Source: Kordiimonadaceae bacterium (GTDB lineage Bacteria > Pseudomonadota > Alphaproteobacteria > Sphingomonadales > Kordiimonadaceae). From it: DNA of 56,991 bases. This document shows, piece by piece, positions 14,700 through 26,000 of this stretch; position 1 is the stretch's first letter; every line of letters starts with the position of its first letter. The notes beneath the pieces are model-generated. The model saw nothing but the letters and a program-made list of their open reading frames with translations, was not told where the DNA came from and did no database searches. The translations under genes were made by a program, and so were the position numbers. The stretch lies in assembly GCA_016765035.1 (NCBI GenBank), contig JAESQS010000163.1:1-56991 (forward strand). Direction: 5' to 3'.

Positions 14700-17000
14700 A
14701 AGGTGAGTATGTTTCCTGGGCAGGGTGCCCAAAAAATAGGGATGGGTGCTGACCTTTTTGGCCAGTTCCCCGATTTAACCTCTCAGGCGGATGCTATTCT
14801 TGGATATTCTATTCAGGAATTATGCGTTAACGGGCCATTGGAACGTCAAACGCAAACTCAAAACACCCAGCCCGCGCTTTATGTGGTTAATGCCTTACAG
14901 TATCTTGCCTCTGTGGAAACTGAAGGTTGCAAGCCTGATTATTTATTGGGGCACAGTGTCTCAGAGTATGTGGCGCTGTTTGCGGCAGGGGTTTTAGACT
15001 TTCAGGAGGGCCTGCGTTTGGTTCAAAAACGTGGTGAACTGATGGGTCAGGTTGAGGGCGGTGGCATGGCTGCTGTTTTGGGCCTAACTGCTGAGGAAGT
15101 AGAGGCACTGATCAAGCAGCACGGCTTGACCGATATCTACGCTGCTAATTTCAACACCCCCAAGCAGATTGTGGTTTCAGGTAAACGAGACATGATTATT
15201 GCGGCTGAACCTTTGTTTATGGAAGCCGGGGCGGCCCTCTATAAGGTATTGGCCGTTAGCGGTGCTTTTCATACGCCTTTTATGGAACCTTCAAAGCTTG
15301 CCTTTGCCAAATTTGCGGCGGATATCCCTTTTGCAGAGCCAAATATTCCTGTGATCGCCAATGTTACTGCGCGCCCGCACGGTGCTGAAAGCATCAGGGA
15401 TACAATGGTGGCCCAAATTACCTCCCCTGTGCAGTGGAGCGAAAGCATACGCTATCTGTTAGCCAAAGGCCTTCAGCCCACTGATTTTACAGAAATTGGG
15501 CCAAAAGGTGCGCCCATTTTGAAGCCAATGGTGAAAAGAACCCAAATGGAAGCAGGCCCGCTTGAGGGTGCTATTTTGGAAAAAGAACAGGCAGCTAAAC
15601 CTGTAGACCTTGCCCCACAAGCAGAAAACCCGTCACAGGCCATAAAAATATCACGGCCAGAGAAGCAAGTGAATGGCACCAAAGTGGCAAGCCCTGAGCG
15701 CAGGCATCAGGGCGTAGGCATTGAAAATTTAGGGTCGCGTGATTTTTGCGAAAGCTTTTCCTTAAAGTATCCCTATATCAGCGGTGCGATGTACCGCGGA
15801 ATAGCTTCATCCGCATTAGTGATCCGGATGGCGAAGGCTGGTATGCTGGGCTTTTTGGGGGCTGGCGGGCTTTCGATTGCTGAGATAGAGCACGATATTC
15901 AAAAGATACAGCAAGCCTTGCCAGACAAACAGCTTTTTGGTGTTAATTTTATTGCGCATTTTAACCGGCCAGAAGCAGAAGAGACTTTAACAGATCTGCT
16001 GTTGGAGTGCGGCGTAGCAATTGTAGAAGCATCTGCTTTTATGGAGGTAACACCGGCGCTTGTACGTTACCGGGCCAAGGGGTTGCGCCGTGTGGGGAAG
16101 TCCATTGAAGTTAAAAATCGGATAATAGCCAAGGTTTCTCGTCCAGATATTGCCGCCGGGTTTCTTTCCGCGCCGCCAGAACGGCTGCTTGAGAAGATGC
16201 TTGCCGACAAGCTGATTACCCAAGGTGAGGCTGAACTGTTGCGTCTGGTGCCTATGGCTGATGCTATAACAGTAGAGTCTGATTCCGGGGGGCATACAGA
16301 TCAAGGCATGCCTTTCACACTAATCCCGGCTGTTCTTAAAGTGCGTCAGAAAGCTCAGGAACAATTCTCTGATTTTGGCCCTATATTTGTGGGAGCAGGC
16401 GGCGGAATTGGCACACCAGAGGCGGCGGCGGCAGTGTTTATGCTTGGGGCTGATTATGTTGTTACCGGGTCTATTAATCAGTGCACTGTAGAAGCTGGTA
16501 CCAGCGATGCAGTTAAGGATATGCTGGCCTCTGCGAATGTGTATGACACAGGCTATGCGCCTTCAGGTGCGATGTTCGAACTGGGGTCCAGAATCCAGGT
16601 TTTGAAGAAGGGATTATTTTTCCCAACACGCGCTGAAAAACTGGTTTCGCTTTATCATCAACATGGTGCAATTGAGCGCATTGAAGAGAAGCTATCAAAG
16701 CAAATACAGGAACGCTACTTTAAGCGTAGTTTTGATGATGTTCTAAATGAAATTCAGGCTGACAGCTCCCCGCAAGAATGGGAAAAAATTGAACGCACAC
16801 CCAAGTACCGTATGGGGCAGGTTATCCGGCGTTATTTTAGTGATACCACCCGCTGGGCAGTGAACGGTGATGTGGATCATAAAGTGGATTTCCAAATTCA
16901 TTGTGGTCCTGCGCAAGGGGCGCTTAATCAGTGGCTGCACGGCACCGAGCTGCAAAATTGGCGTAATCGCCACGCGGATGAGCTAGCAATTAGCTGTTAG
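14697..17000 (+). CDS. trans-acting malonyl acyltransferase fused to PfaD-type enoyl reductase (AT-ER)
   Basis: This two-domain protein is about 767 residues. The N-terminal AT (about 1-290) has FPGQGAQ, nucleophile Ser87 in GHSVSEY and the malonyl-type GAFH motif. A linker rich in Ala, Pro and Lys follows. A PfaD-like FMN-dependent nitronate-monooxygenase/enoyl-reductase domain fills about 340-767, with SGAMYRGI, LGFLGAGGL, ESDSGGHTD and GAGGGIG. AT-ER fusions of this order (PksE, BaeE, PedB-like) are standard in trans-AT clusters. As no AT occurs in the modules, this AT should load malonyl on all extension ACPs. The ER would act in trans on an enoyl-ACP, perhaps after M7 or M1, though no module marks itself as the target. 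The giant PKS follows after 58 bases. Confidence 0.93.
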   Translation: MKVSMFPGQGAQKIGMGADLFGQFPDLTSQADAILGYSIQELCVNGPLERQTQTQNTQPALYVVNALQYLASVETEGCKPDYLLGHSVSEYVALFAAGVLDFQEGLRLVQKRGELMGQVEGGGMAAVLGLTAEEVEALIKQHGLTDIYAANFNTPKQIVVSGKRDMIIAAEPLFMEAGAALYKVLAVSGAFHTPFMEPSKLAFAKFAADIPFAEPNIPVIANVTARPHGAESIRDTMVAQITSPVQWSESIRYLLAKGLQPTDFTEIGPKGAPILKPMVKRTQMEAGPLEGAILEKEQAAKPVDLAPQAENPSQAIKISRPEKQVNGTKVASPERRHQGVGIENLGSRDFCESFSLKYPYISGAMYRGIASSALVIRMAKAGMLGFLGAGGLSIAEIEHDIQKIQQALPDKQLFGVNFIAHFNRPEAEETLTDLLLECGVAIVEASAFMEVTPALVRYRAKGLRRVGKSIEVKNRIIAKVSRPDIAAGFLSAPPERLLEKMLADKLITQGEAELLRLVPMADAITVESDSGGHTDQGMPFTLIPAVLKVRQKAQEQFSDFGPIFVGAGGGIGTPEAAAAVFMLGADYVVTGSINQCTVEAGTSDAVKDMLASANVYDTGYAPSGAMFELGSRIQVLKKGLFFPTRAEKLVSLYHQHGAIERIEEKLSKQIQERYFKRSFDDVLNEIQADSSPQEWEKIERTPKYRMGQVIRRYFSDTTRWAVNGDVDHKVDFQIHCGPAQGALNQWLHGTELQNWRNRHADELAISC

Positions 17001-17058
17001 AAGAAACAGCAGGTCTGCTGGACACACGTTTCACATCAATGATGCGGAAAGAAATTTC

Positions 17059-20000
17059 TTGGCAATAGGTTCAAAATCTCAGTTTGAGCCTGTTGCTATT
17101 ATTGGAACAGGTGTGCGCCTTCCGAAGGCCGACAGTCTAGATGCGTTTTGGCAGCATCTGGAAGCGGTACAATCATTGATTAAACCGCTACCTGAAGAGC
17201 GTTGGGATGTTGATGCTTTTTTAGCTGACCCAGCCCTTGGTAACGGTGCCAAAGGCGTGTGGGGCGGCTTTCTGGAGGATGCTGATTGTTTTGACGCTGC
17301 TTTTTTCGGTGTGTCGCCAAAAGAAGCAGCTTTGATGGACCCACAACAGCGTTTTGCGCTGGAGATGGCTTGGCATGCAATAGAAGATGCGGGCTTAAAG
17401 GCCAGCAGTTTGGCGGGCAGCAGCACCGGTGTTTATATGGGGGTGTGCCATTGGGATTACGCTGAACTTTTGGAAAAGCACCTAGCCCATGTAGATGCCT
17501 ACATGCCAACAGGCATTGCCTATGCGATCATCGCCAACCGGATTTCGCACTTTTTTGATTTCCGTGGCCCTAGCATAACCAACGATACGGCCTGTGCTGC
17601 ATCCATGACGGCAATTTATGAAGCCGTGCGCGCGTTGCAATCGGGTGAATGCGAAATGGCGCTGGCAGGGGGGGTAAACCTTGCTTGGTCGCACAATCAT
17701 TTTTCCGCCTTTTCCAAAGCTGGCATGCTGTCCAAGTCAGGGCGAAGCCAATCCTTTGATGCCAGGGCTGATGGCTATGTGCGCGGTGAAGGTGGGGCCG
17801 TTCTGTTGTTGAAGCCGTTGGCGACAGCAGTAGCTGACAACGACAATATTCAGGCTGTTATTCGCGGTATTGGGATAAACCATGGTGGGCGTACAAATTC
17901 CCTAACGGTAACTAGCCCAGATGCCCAAGCTGAACTGATCCAATCGGTTTATCGGTCAGCGGACGCAGCGCCAGATAGTATCGATTATATCGAGGCCCAT
18001 GGGCCGGGAACGCCTTTGGGTGACCCTATTGAAATTTCAGGTTTGAAGCAGGCTTTTGCCGTACTTCACGAAGAAGCAGGAACCAAACCACAGCCAAATA
18101 CTTGTGGGATTGGTTCGGTGAAAACCAACATTGGCCATTTGGAAGGGGCGGCAGGTGTTGCGGGCATTGTCAAAATTTTGGCGGCTCTGCGGTATGAGAA
18201 ACTACCCGCCAATGTGGGCTTCAAAACCCTCAATAGTTTGATCGATCTTGATGGCACATCGTTTTCTATTCAAAGCGAAACTACGCCTTGGCTAAAAGGG
18301 GGACGGCCGCGCCGCGCCGGGGTTAGCTCCTTTGGATTTGGTGGCAGCAATGCGCATGTTTTGATGGAAGGGTTTGATAAGCCCGCAAGCGCCCAAACGC
18401 AAAGCCCTGACGCAACAAAAGACAAAATGTCTTTCATCATTCCCCTTTCTGCGCGCAATGAAGAGCGGCTGAAGGCCTACGTTACAGCACTGTCTGTGTT
18501 TATCGAGAGCGATCATTTACAGGCAGATAGCCTGCCTGATCTCGCATATACGTACCAAACTGGCCGAGAAACAATGGAGGCACGTATCGCCTTTGTTGTG
18601 GGCGATATGGATGAGCTACGACAGGCAGTAGGGGACTATCTAGGTAGCAAAGAAAACCCCGCTGTAATTTGGGCGGGTTTGGCCACTACGGGGGAAAACT
18701 CAGCCGCTACAGCAGTAAGCTGGGTTAGGGCAGAAGTTGGCGATGGCGATGGCGATGTTATTGACCAAGGGATAGCTGCCACACGTATATCAGTGCCCGG
18801 CTACCCATTCTCTCGCGATAAACACTGGATGGATATATTTCAGAACAGCAAAGATGAACGCCCCGTGCCTCATCCGCTATTGCACCGGAATGTTTCCACC
18901 TTTGAAAGAATTGCCTTTCAAACAATATTGCGCGGGAATGAACCTGTTTGGGCAGATCACCATGTTGGGGGTGACCAAGTGCTTCCGGGTATGGTTTATT
19001 TGGAAATGGTGCGCGCAGCGGTTGAGCTGGTTGAGAACACCTCTGAAGATGGCCCTCAAGGGGTGTGCTTTGAAAATATTGTATGGGTTCGCCCAGTTGT
19101 TGCGAGTTCAGGCGCAGTTACTCTGGAAACCTGTTTAAAGCGTACCGATGATGGCTTAATCGCCTTTACGATTGAACGCATTGAAATAGACGGAACGGCT
19201 ACAGTTGTTGTGCAGGGTTCTGTTCGCCGAGAAGGCGCTAACGCTAATGCGCAAGTGGCATTGGGGCATTTACAGGAAACGCTGCAAAATATGCGGGACG
19301 TAAAGGCCTGTTACCAAACATTACGAGATAGCGGCGTTCATCATGGTCCGGCGTTTCAGGTTCTTAAAAACATTCAATGCGGCAACGGGGAAGTGTTGGC
19401 GGAACTGACCTTATCCCGCCGTATGCGTACCACCTTGAGTGCATTGCCACTGCATCCCGTTATGTTGGACGGCGCTATTCAGGCATGGGTTGCTTTAGCT
19501 GATAAGCCTCTGGCCGGTGCAGCGGTGCCATTTGCGTGTGACAGAATTGAAGTTTTTGGCCCGTGTGAAGCTTCGATGTGGGCCACTGTGCGTCCCGCAG
19601 CAGATAGGAAAAACACAGAATCTGTTCAGCATTTGGATATTGAGTTATGTGACAAACTCGGCAATGTGTGTGTGGTTTTCCGCGATTTAATCCTGAGGGT
19701 TATGACCAATAAACATTCCCTGCCTGAGCGTGAAGAAACCAATGAACAGCACCAGTTGATTTATGCAGCCGGGGGGTGGGAAGAAACCGCCCTTGAGCGC
19801 CCAAGAGCGGTTTCGTTTTCAGGGCAGGTAAAAGTATTCTCTGCTCATGAGGAGGGACATTTTGTCTCAGATGATGGGGACGCAAAGCCATGGTCGTTTT
19901 ATCCGTTACCAGATACCAGCGGGCATAAGGACACTGTAGCTGCTGAGCTGTGGTTTACATTTCTACATCAGCAAATTAGCAGTTGGCTGGCAGAACGGTC

Positions 20001-23000
20001 CTCTGAGGACTGTAAATTCCTAGTCCTCGCGCCGCAGAATATATCCCCCATGTTGGCAGAGCCTTTGGCAGCGTTGCTAAAAACTGCAGTTTTGGAAAAC
20101 CCGAAAATCAGCGGGGTGGTGATTGAAACCGCTGATAATATTTCAGAAGAAGATCATCTAAATATTATCGGCGCTGAGCTGCGCAGCGGCAGCAGTTTTG
20201 TGCGCGCGCGTTATGATAGTGATTTGATACGAAGTATCTGGAAACCCCGCGCTGTTACTTTACCCGCTACTGCAACAGGGACCGAGGGTTTATCTTTAGA
20301 TGCAAACGGCGTTTATTGGATCACGGGCGGTATTGGCGGCTTAGGGGCGCACTTCACAAACTGGCTTATCACTGGCGGCGCAAAGAACATTGTTCTTGGC
20401 GGTCGCCGCGTTGAACTGGATACTGGGGCATTAGCCGTGATTGAAGGGCTAGAAGCAAACGGCGCACACGTACAGTATAAGCCATGTGACATTGCAGATC
20501 CGGTGTCTGTTGAAGATTGTGTAGCTTGGATCACCAAACAGATAGGCCCCTTAAAAGGCATTATTCATGCGGCTGGGGTTTTGGAGGATGGGTTTGTTTT
20601 CAACCAACCTCAATCCGCTATCGCCAACGTGTTCGCACCCAAAGTAGCTGGTCTCTATAATTTAGATATGGCCACCCGTGCTGCGGAACTGGATTTTATG
20701 GTTCTGTGTTCGTCTGTGGCGGCTACTTTTGGCAATGCGGGCCAAGCGGTTTATGCCGGGGCAAATGCCTATATGGATGCATTCGCGAGACATCGCCGTG
20801 ATATGGTGCAGAACGGCAAACGCAGCGGTTTCACCGTTGCTGTTGCCTGGCCTTTGTGGGGTGAGGGGGGCATGCATGTGGATGCGCCCACGCAGGAGGC
20901 AATGACATTGCGTTGGGGCACGGTCCCCATGACAACAAGCGCGGGTTTGCAGGTGCTATCGCACATTATGACTACGCAATCGGCGGCTAACTATACAATT
21001 TTATACGGCTATGATGGCCGTATAACTGAGTTTTTAGAAAGTTTCGGCGTACCGGATAAAGCCAGTTCAAGCCTCGCTGAGGCTCGTATCGTACCAGATA
21101 AAATGGTTACCGCTAAGGGGCCTGAGCCAGACGTCCAGGCTTTACTTAAAGGCACGGTTCAGTATTTGCGTGAAGTATTTGCGGATGTTTTAGGGTTCGA
21201 ACCAAACCAGATACGCCCAAACCGCAAGCTGGATGAATATGGTTTGGAATCGATCTCTATTGTCGAAGCTACCAACCAGCTAGAGAAAGAACTTGGTCCG
21301 TTATCCAAAACCCTTCTGTTTGAATATGTAGATATTAACGGCATTGCCGGGCATTTGTTGGAAACCCACCACAGTGGGTTGGAGAAAATGTTGGCTGGCA
21401 AGCATGCGAAGACACCTGATACTCTTGCCTTGCCTGAGGATAGTAAACCGGCTGTGCTGAAACCGGCATCTAAGCCTGAACCAGAACAAAAGACCGAGGA
21501 TCATTCCTCACATAAACTGTCTAGTCATGATATCGCTGTTGTTGGGCTTTCCCTGCGGGTTGCCAAAGCAGAAGATCAAGATGCTTTCTGGGAAATGCTG
21601 GCCGAAGGAATTGACGGGTTCGAGCCATGGCCGCAATCCCGTTGGGATCACGGGGCTATTCTGCATCCAGAACGAGATGTTCTTGGTAAAACAGTCGTGA
21701 AAACAGGTGTGTTCCTGGACGATATCGACAAATTTGATCCGCGTTATTTCCGCATATCACAAGCCGAAGCAGAACTGATGTCGCCAGAGGTCAGATTGTT
21801 TCTGGAGGCCAGTGTAAACGCCTTTGAAGATGCCGGATATTCCCGCGAATATATGCATAGCCGCTATGACGGAGATGTTGCGGTTATTATGGGGTCCATG
21901 ACCAACGAATACCATCTTTATGGGTTCCAGAATATGCTGGTGCGGGGATCAAAAGCAAGTGGCAGTTACACGGGTACAATCCCGAATATGGTTTCCTATT
22001 ATTACGGGTTTAAAGGCCCGTCATATTTTCTGGATACCATGTGTTCGGCGTCTTCTACTTGTGTGCATGAAGCGGTGCATATGCTGCGGGCAGGGCGCTG
22101 CAAGGTGGCTTTGGCAGGAGGTGTTAGTTTACTGCTGCACCCACAGAAACTTATCGCCACATCTCAAGAGCATTTCACATCAAAAACCGCCGATGTTATT
22201 CGGGGATACGGTGTTGGCGCTGATGGTACGATCTTAGGGGAAGGTGTTGGCGCATTGGTGCTGAAAACACTGGCAGATGCTGAACGCGATGGGGACCATA
22301 TTTACGGCGTTATCAGGGGGAGCGGTGTTAGTAACGCGGGCACACGCAACGGCTTTACTGTGCCAAGCCCTAGCCAGCAGGCTGTTGCTATCAAGCACGC
22401 ACTGGATGATGCACAAATTGATGCTTCCACCATAGGGTATATTGAAGGGCATGGCTCTGGCACAGCTTTGGGAGACCCTATTGAGGTGAAGGCCTTAACG
22501 CAGATATTTGCGCATGAGGGTGTTGAAAATCAAACCTGCCCAATTGGGACGGTAAAAAGTAACGTTGCGCATTTACTTGCGGCTTCGGGCTTGGCGGGCA
22601 TCGCAAAAGTATTGATGCAGTTAAAGCATGGCGAATTGGCCCCATCCTTACACGCTGAAACTTTAAATCCTGATATAGCTTTTGAGAAAACGCCGTTTTA
22701 TGTGCAGCAAAAACGCGAACCTTGGTTGCGAAAACAGGACCAATCTGGCCGCGAATTACCGTTAAGGGCTGGGGTAACATCTATTGGTGCGGGCGGTATG
22801 AATTCTCATATTATATTTGAGGAATACCGCAACGTACGGGCGCGACAGCGCGTGCCTGTATCTGGGCCTGAATTGCTTGTTTTCTCTGCTATGAACGAAC
22901 GTTCCCTGCAAGCTGTAACTGACCGCTTTTGCCAGTATATAGAAAAAGCACCTGATGCTGTGATGGGTGATATTGCCTATACCTTACAGATTGGCAAGAA

Positions 23001-26000
23001 TGAGTTACCCTGCAGGCTTGCCGTGGTTGCACGTGACCTTTGTGAATTGAAAACACAGTTGGAACGCTTTTCAGCAGCGCCGCAATCTGAGGGTAATTGG
23101 CATTATATCCCTTCTGTTTTTGATCAAGACCCACCGGACGACACTGAAGCCGTAAACACCGCTATACAAGGGCGCGACCTTGATGATGTAGGCAAGGCAT
23201 GGGCTGAGGGGGCAGTGATTGATTGGGACGCTCTTAAACAAGACCGGGATATGCGCCGAGTTTCGTTGCCAGCTTACCCGTTTGAGCGTGTCACATGCTG
23301 GTACAAGGATGCGCCAGATGTGCCATCTGTGCTCAACCCGCTTGGCTCGAAACTAAAATTACACCCGTTTATTGGCCGCAACCAATCTGACCTGACGGGC
23401 TTAACCTACACAACATCGATGTATATGGAGGAGATGCAGGATTATCTTTTCACCAAAGACCGTCAGCAATCTCTAAATCCTGTTTGTGCAGCAGAAGTTG
23501 TTGTGGCGCTGGCCAATGTTGCAGGGTTATCCGGCAATCTGGCATTAAAAGGCTTAACCGTTCAAAGTGATGTAAAGTGGGTTGATGTTCAAACCCTGAC
23601 CAGCAGCGTTACCCGGATTACGGACACGGAAGTTCAGGTTCAGGTGGATTGTTTGAGTGAGAGGGGCATCCGGCCTTGGGCTACGGGGACTGTGGAAGCT
23701 ATGGGGTCTCTGGGATCTGGGGCATCAGATACGGGAACAAGTGCCTCTCATTTTGATATTGATGCATTGTGTACCAAAGCAGTTGAACATATTGACCATG
23801 CGGCTTTTTACAAAAGCCTGGGGGATCAAGGATTTGGGTTTGGCCCTTTCCTTGAGGTGGTAAAGCGTGTTTGCCGGCTGGCAGATGGACGGTTGCTTTG
23901 CAGTTTGCGCCCAGATGCCCCCCAGCAAGATGGGTTCAAAAACAATTTACAGCTTTCGGCCCCGGCGTTGGCAGCGGCGCATCAATTGCTGGAGTTGGCA
24001 GATAGTGGCTGGTCAAAAGTACAGCACTGGCATCTGAAGCAGGCGTATTTCACCGGTGGTGACGTGGCGCATGTATGCTTGGACCCTAAAGAACTAGATG
24101 GTTTCCAACTGACTTTCCTTGACGCTCAAGGTATGGCGGTCAGCAATTGGCAAGGAATGGCGCGAGACAGCGCAGTGTTGCCGCACGCGGTACAAAATCA
24201 AGGTCAGATCAGCGAAAACCAACCTAGCCAAAGCGCTGTGCATGAGGGTGTGAAAATAGATAACCCAATTGTTCAAACATTATGCGAGGTAGCAGGGGAT
24301 ATTCTGAAATTCCCCCCTGATGATATTGGCTTGCGTGATCCTTTCCATGATCTAGGTTTTGATTCTATCACCCTAACCAGATATGCCCATGACTTAAGCA
24401 ATTTGATTGCTGTTGAGATTTCTCCGGCCCTGTTTTTTGAATGCGAGCACATTCAGGCATTAAGCCAGTATTTGATCGAGCATCATGGGGCAGCGCTGGC
24501 TTCTGCCAATCCTGTTGCACCTTCAGTACTGCCTGTGCAGCAGAAGCTCCGAAGTGCGACGGTCAGTGACGCTGTCCTCCAAACAGCTGCGACAAATACC
24601 TCCGAAGATACTATCGCCATTATCGGCATGGCGGGGCGTTTCCCGGGCAGTGAGGATATTGAACAGTTTTTCAGCCATCTGCTAGCAGGGGATAGCTTAA
24701 TTGGTGATCTGCCAACAGGGCGATATCACGGCGAGTATTTATCCGGCTTGCAGCAATCGGATTTTGTTAAGCGAGGCGGCTTTTTGGACGCCGTTGACCA
24801 ATTCGATGCTGCCTTTTTCAAAATATCCCCCGTAGAAGCAGAACGTATGGACCCGCAACAACGCTTGTTGCTTCAGACGGTTTATCACGCGTTGGATCAT
24901 GCCGGATATCAGCCCGGCGACTTGCCGGAAAAAACAGGTGTGTTTGTCGGTGTTAGTGCGCTGGATTACGCCGAGTTGTTGCGCCAAAACGGCCTTGGTG
25001 CTGATGGGTATGCTGCCACCGGAAATTCCCTTGCCATGGTAGCAAACCGGGTGTCGCATGCTTTAAATTTGCACGGTCCCAGCCTTGCGGTGGATACGGC
25101 CTGTTCCAGTTCGCTTATCGCCTTACAGCAAGCGGCCCAAGCCATACAAAGTGGGCGCTGTGATACGGCTTTGGTTGGCGGAGTGAATCTTTGCCTTTCT
25201 CGTGAAGGATTTGAAGCGCCGTTGGATGCAGGCATGTTAAGCCCCACAGGATATTGCAAAAGCTTTGGCCGTGATGCGGATGGATATGTTCGGGGCGAAG
25301 GGGTGGCCACATTGGTTATCAAACGCCTTGCTGATGCCAAGCGTGACGGCGATAATATTTTAGGGGTGCTTCTAGGCGGGGCTGAAAACCACGGCGGTCA
25401 TGCCGGGTCCCTGACTGCGCCAAATGTTAAGGCACAGTCTGCACTGATCCAGCAGGCAATGGCGGGTATTGACCCACGTTCTATTTCTTACATAGAAGCG
25501 CACGGCACAGGCACCCAGCTTGGGGATGCTGTTGAGATTAACGGATTAAAGCAGGCCTATGCATCTCTGATGGAAGGCCAGTCAGTATCTGCACCTTTCA
25601 TTGGTTTGGGGTCCGTTAAATCTAATATCGGGCATCTGGAAGCTGCCGCTGGCTTAGCGGGGGTGATTAAAGTGTTGATGGCAATGCAACGCCAGACATT
25701 GCCGCAATCCTTGCACTGTCAGGATGTAAATCCGCATCTCGGCTTGGAGGGGTCACCCTTCTATTTATTGCAAAATCAGGCGCATTGGCCGCACTCGGTT
25801 GATAGCAGCGGGGCTAGGCTGCCCAGACGCGCCGCCGTAAGCAGCTTTGGTTTTGGCGGTGCGAATGCGCATGTGGTTTTAGAAGAAGCTCCTTATAGCC
25901 ACGTGGCAAGCCGCCAACCGCGCCCTGCAACAGGTTTTGCGCAAACACGGTACTGGATACCAAAAGGGCAGGATGCGTTTTCAGAACGGCTGCTGTTGAC

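Noticed and set aside
18738-18756. GATGGC microrepeat as a functional repeat
   Set aside because: Only three short units encoding a D-G linker in PKS1, with no sign of function.
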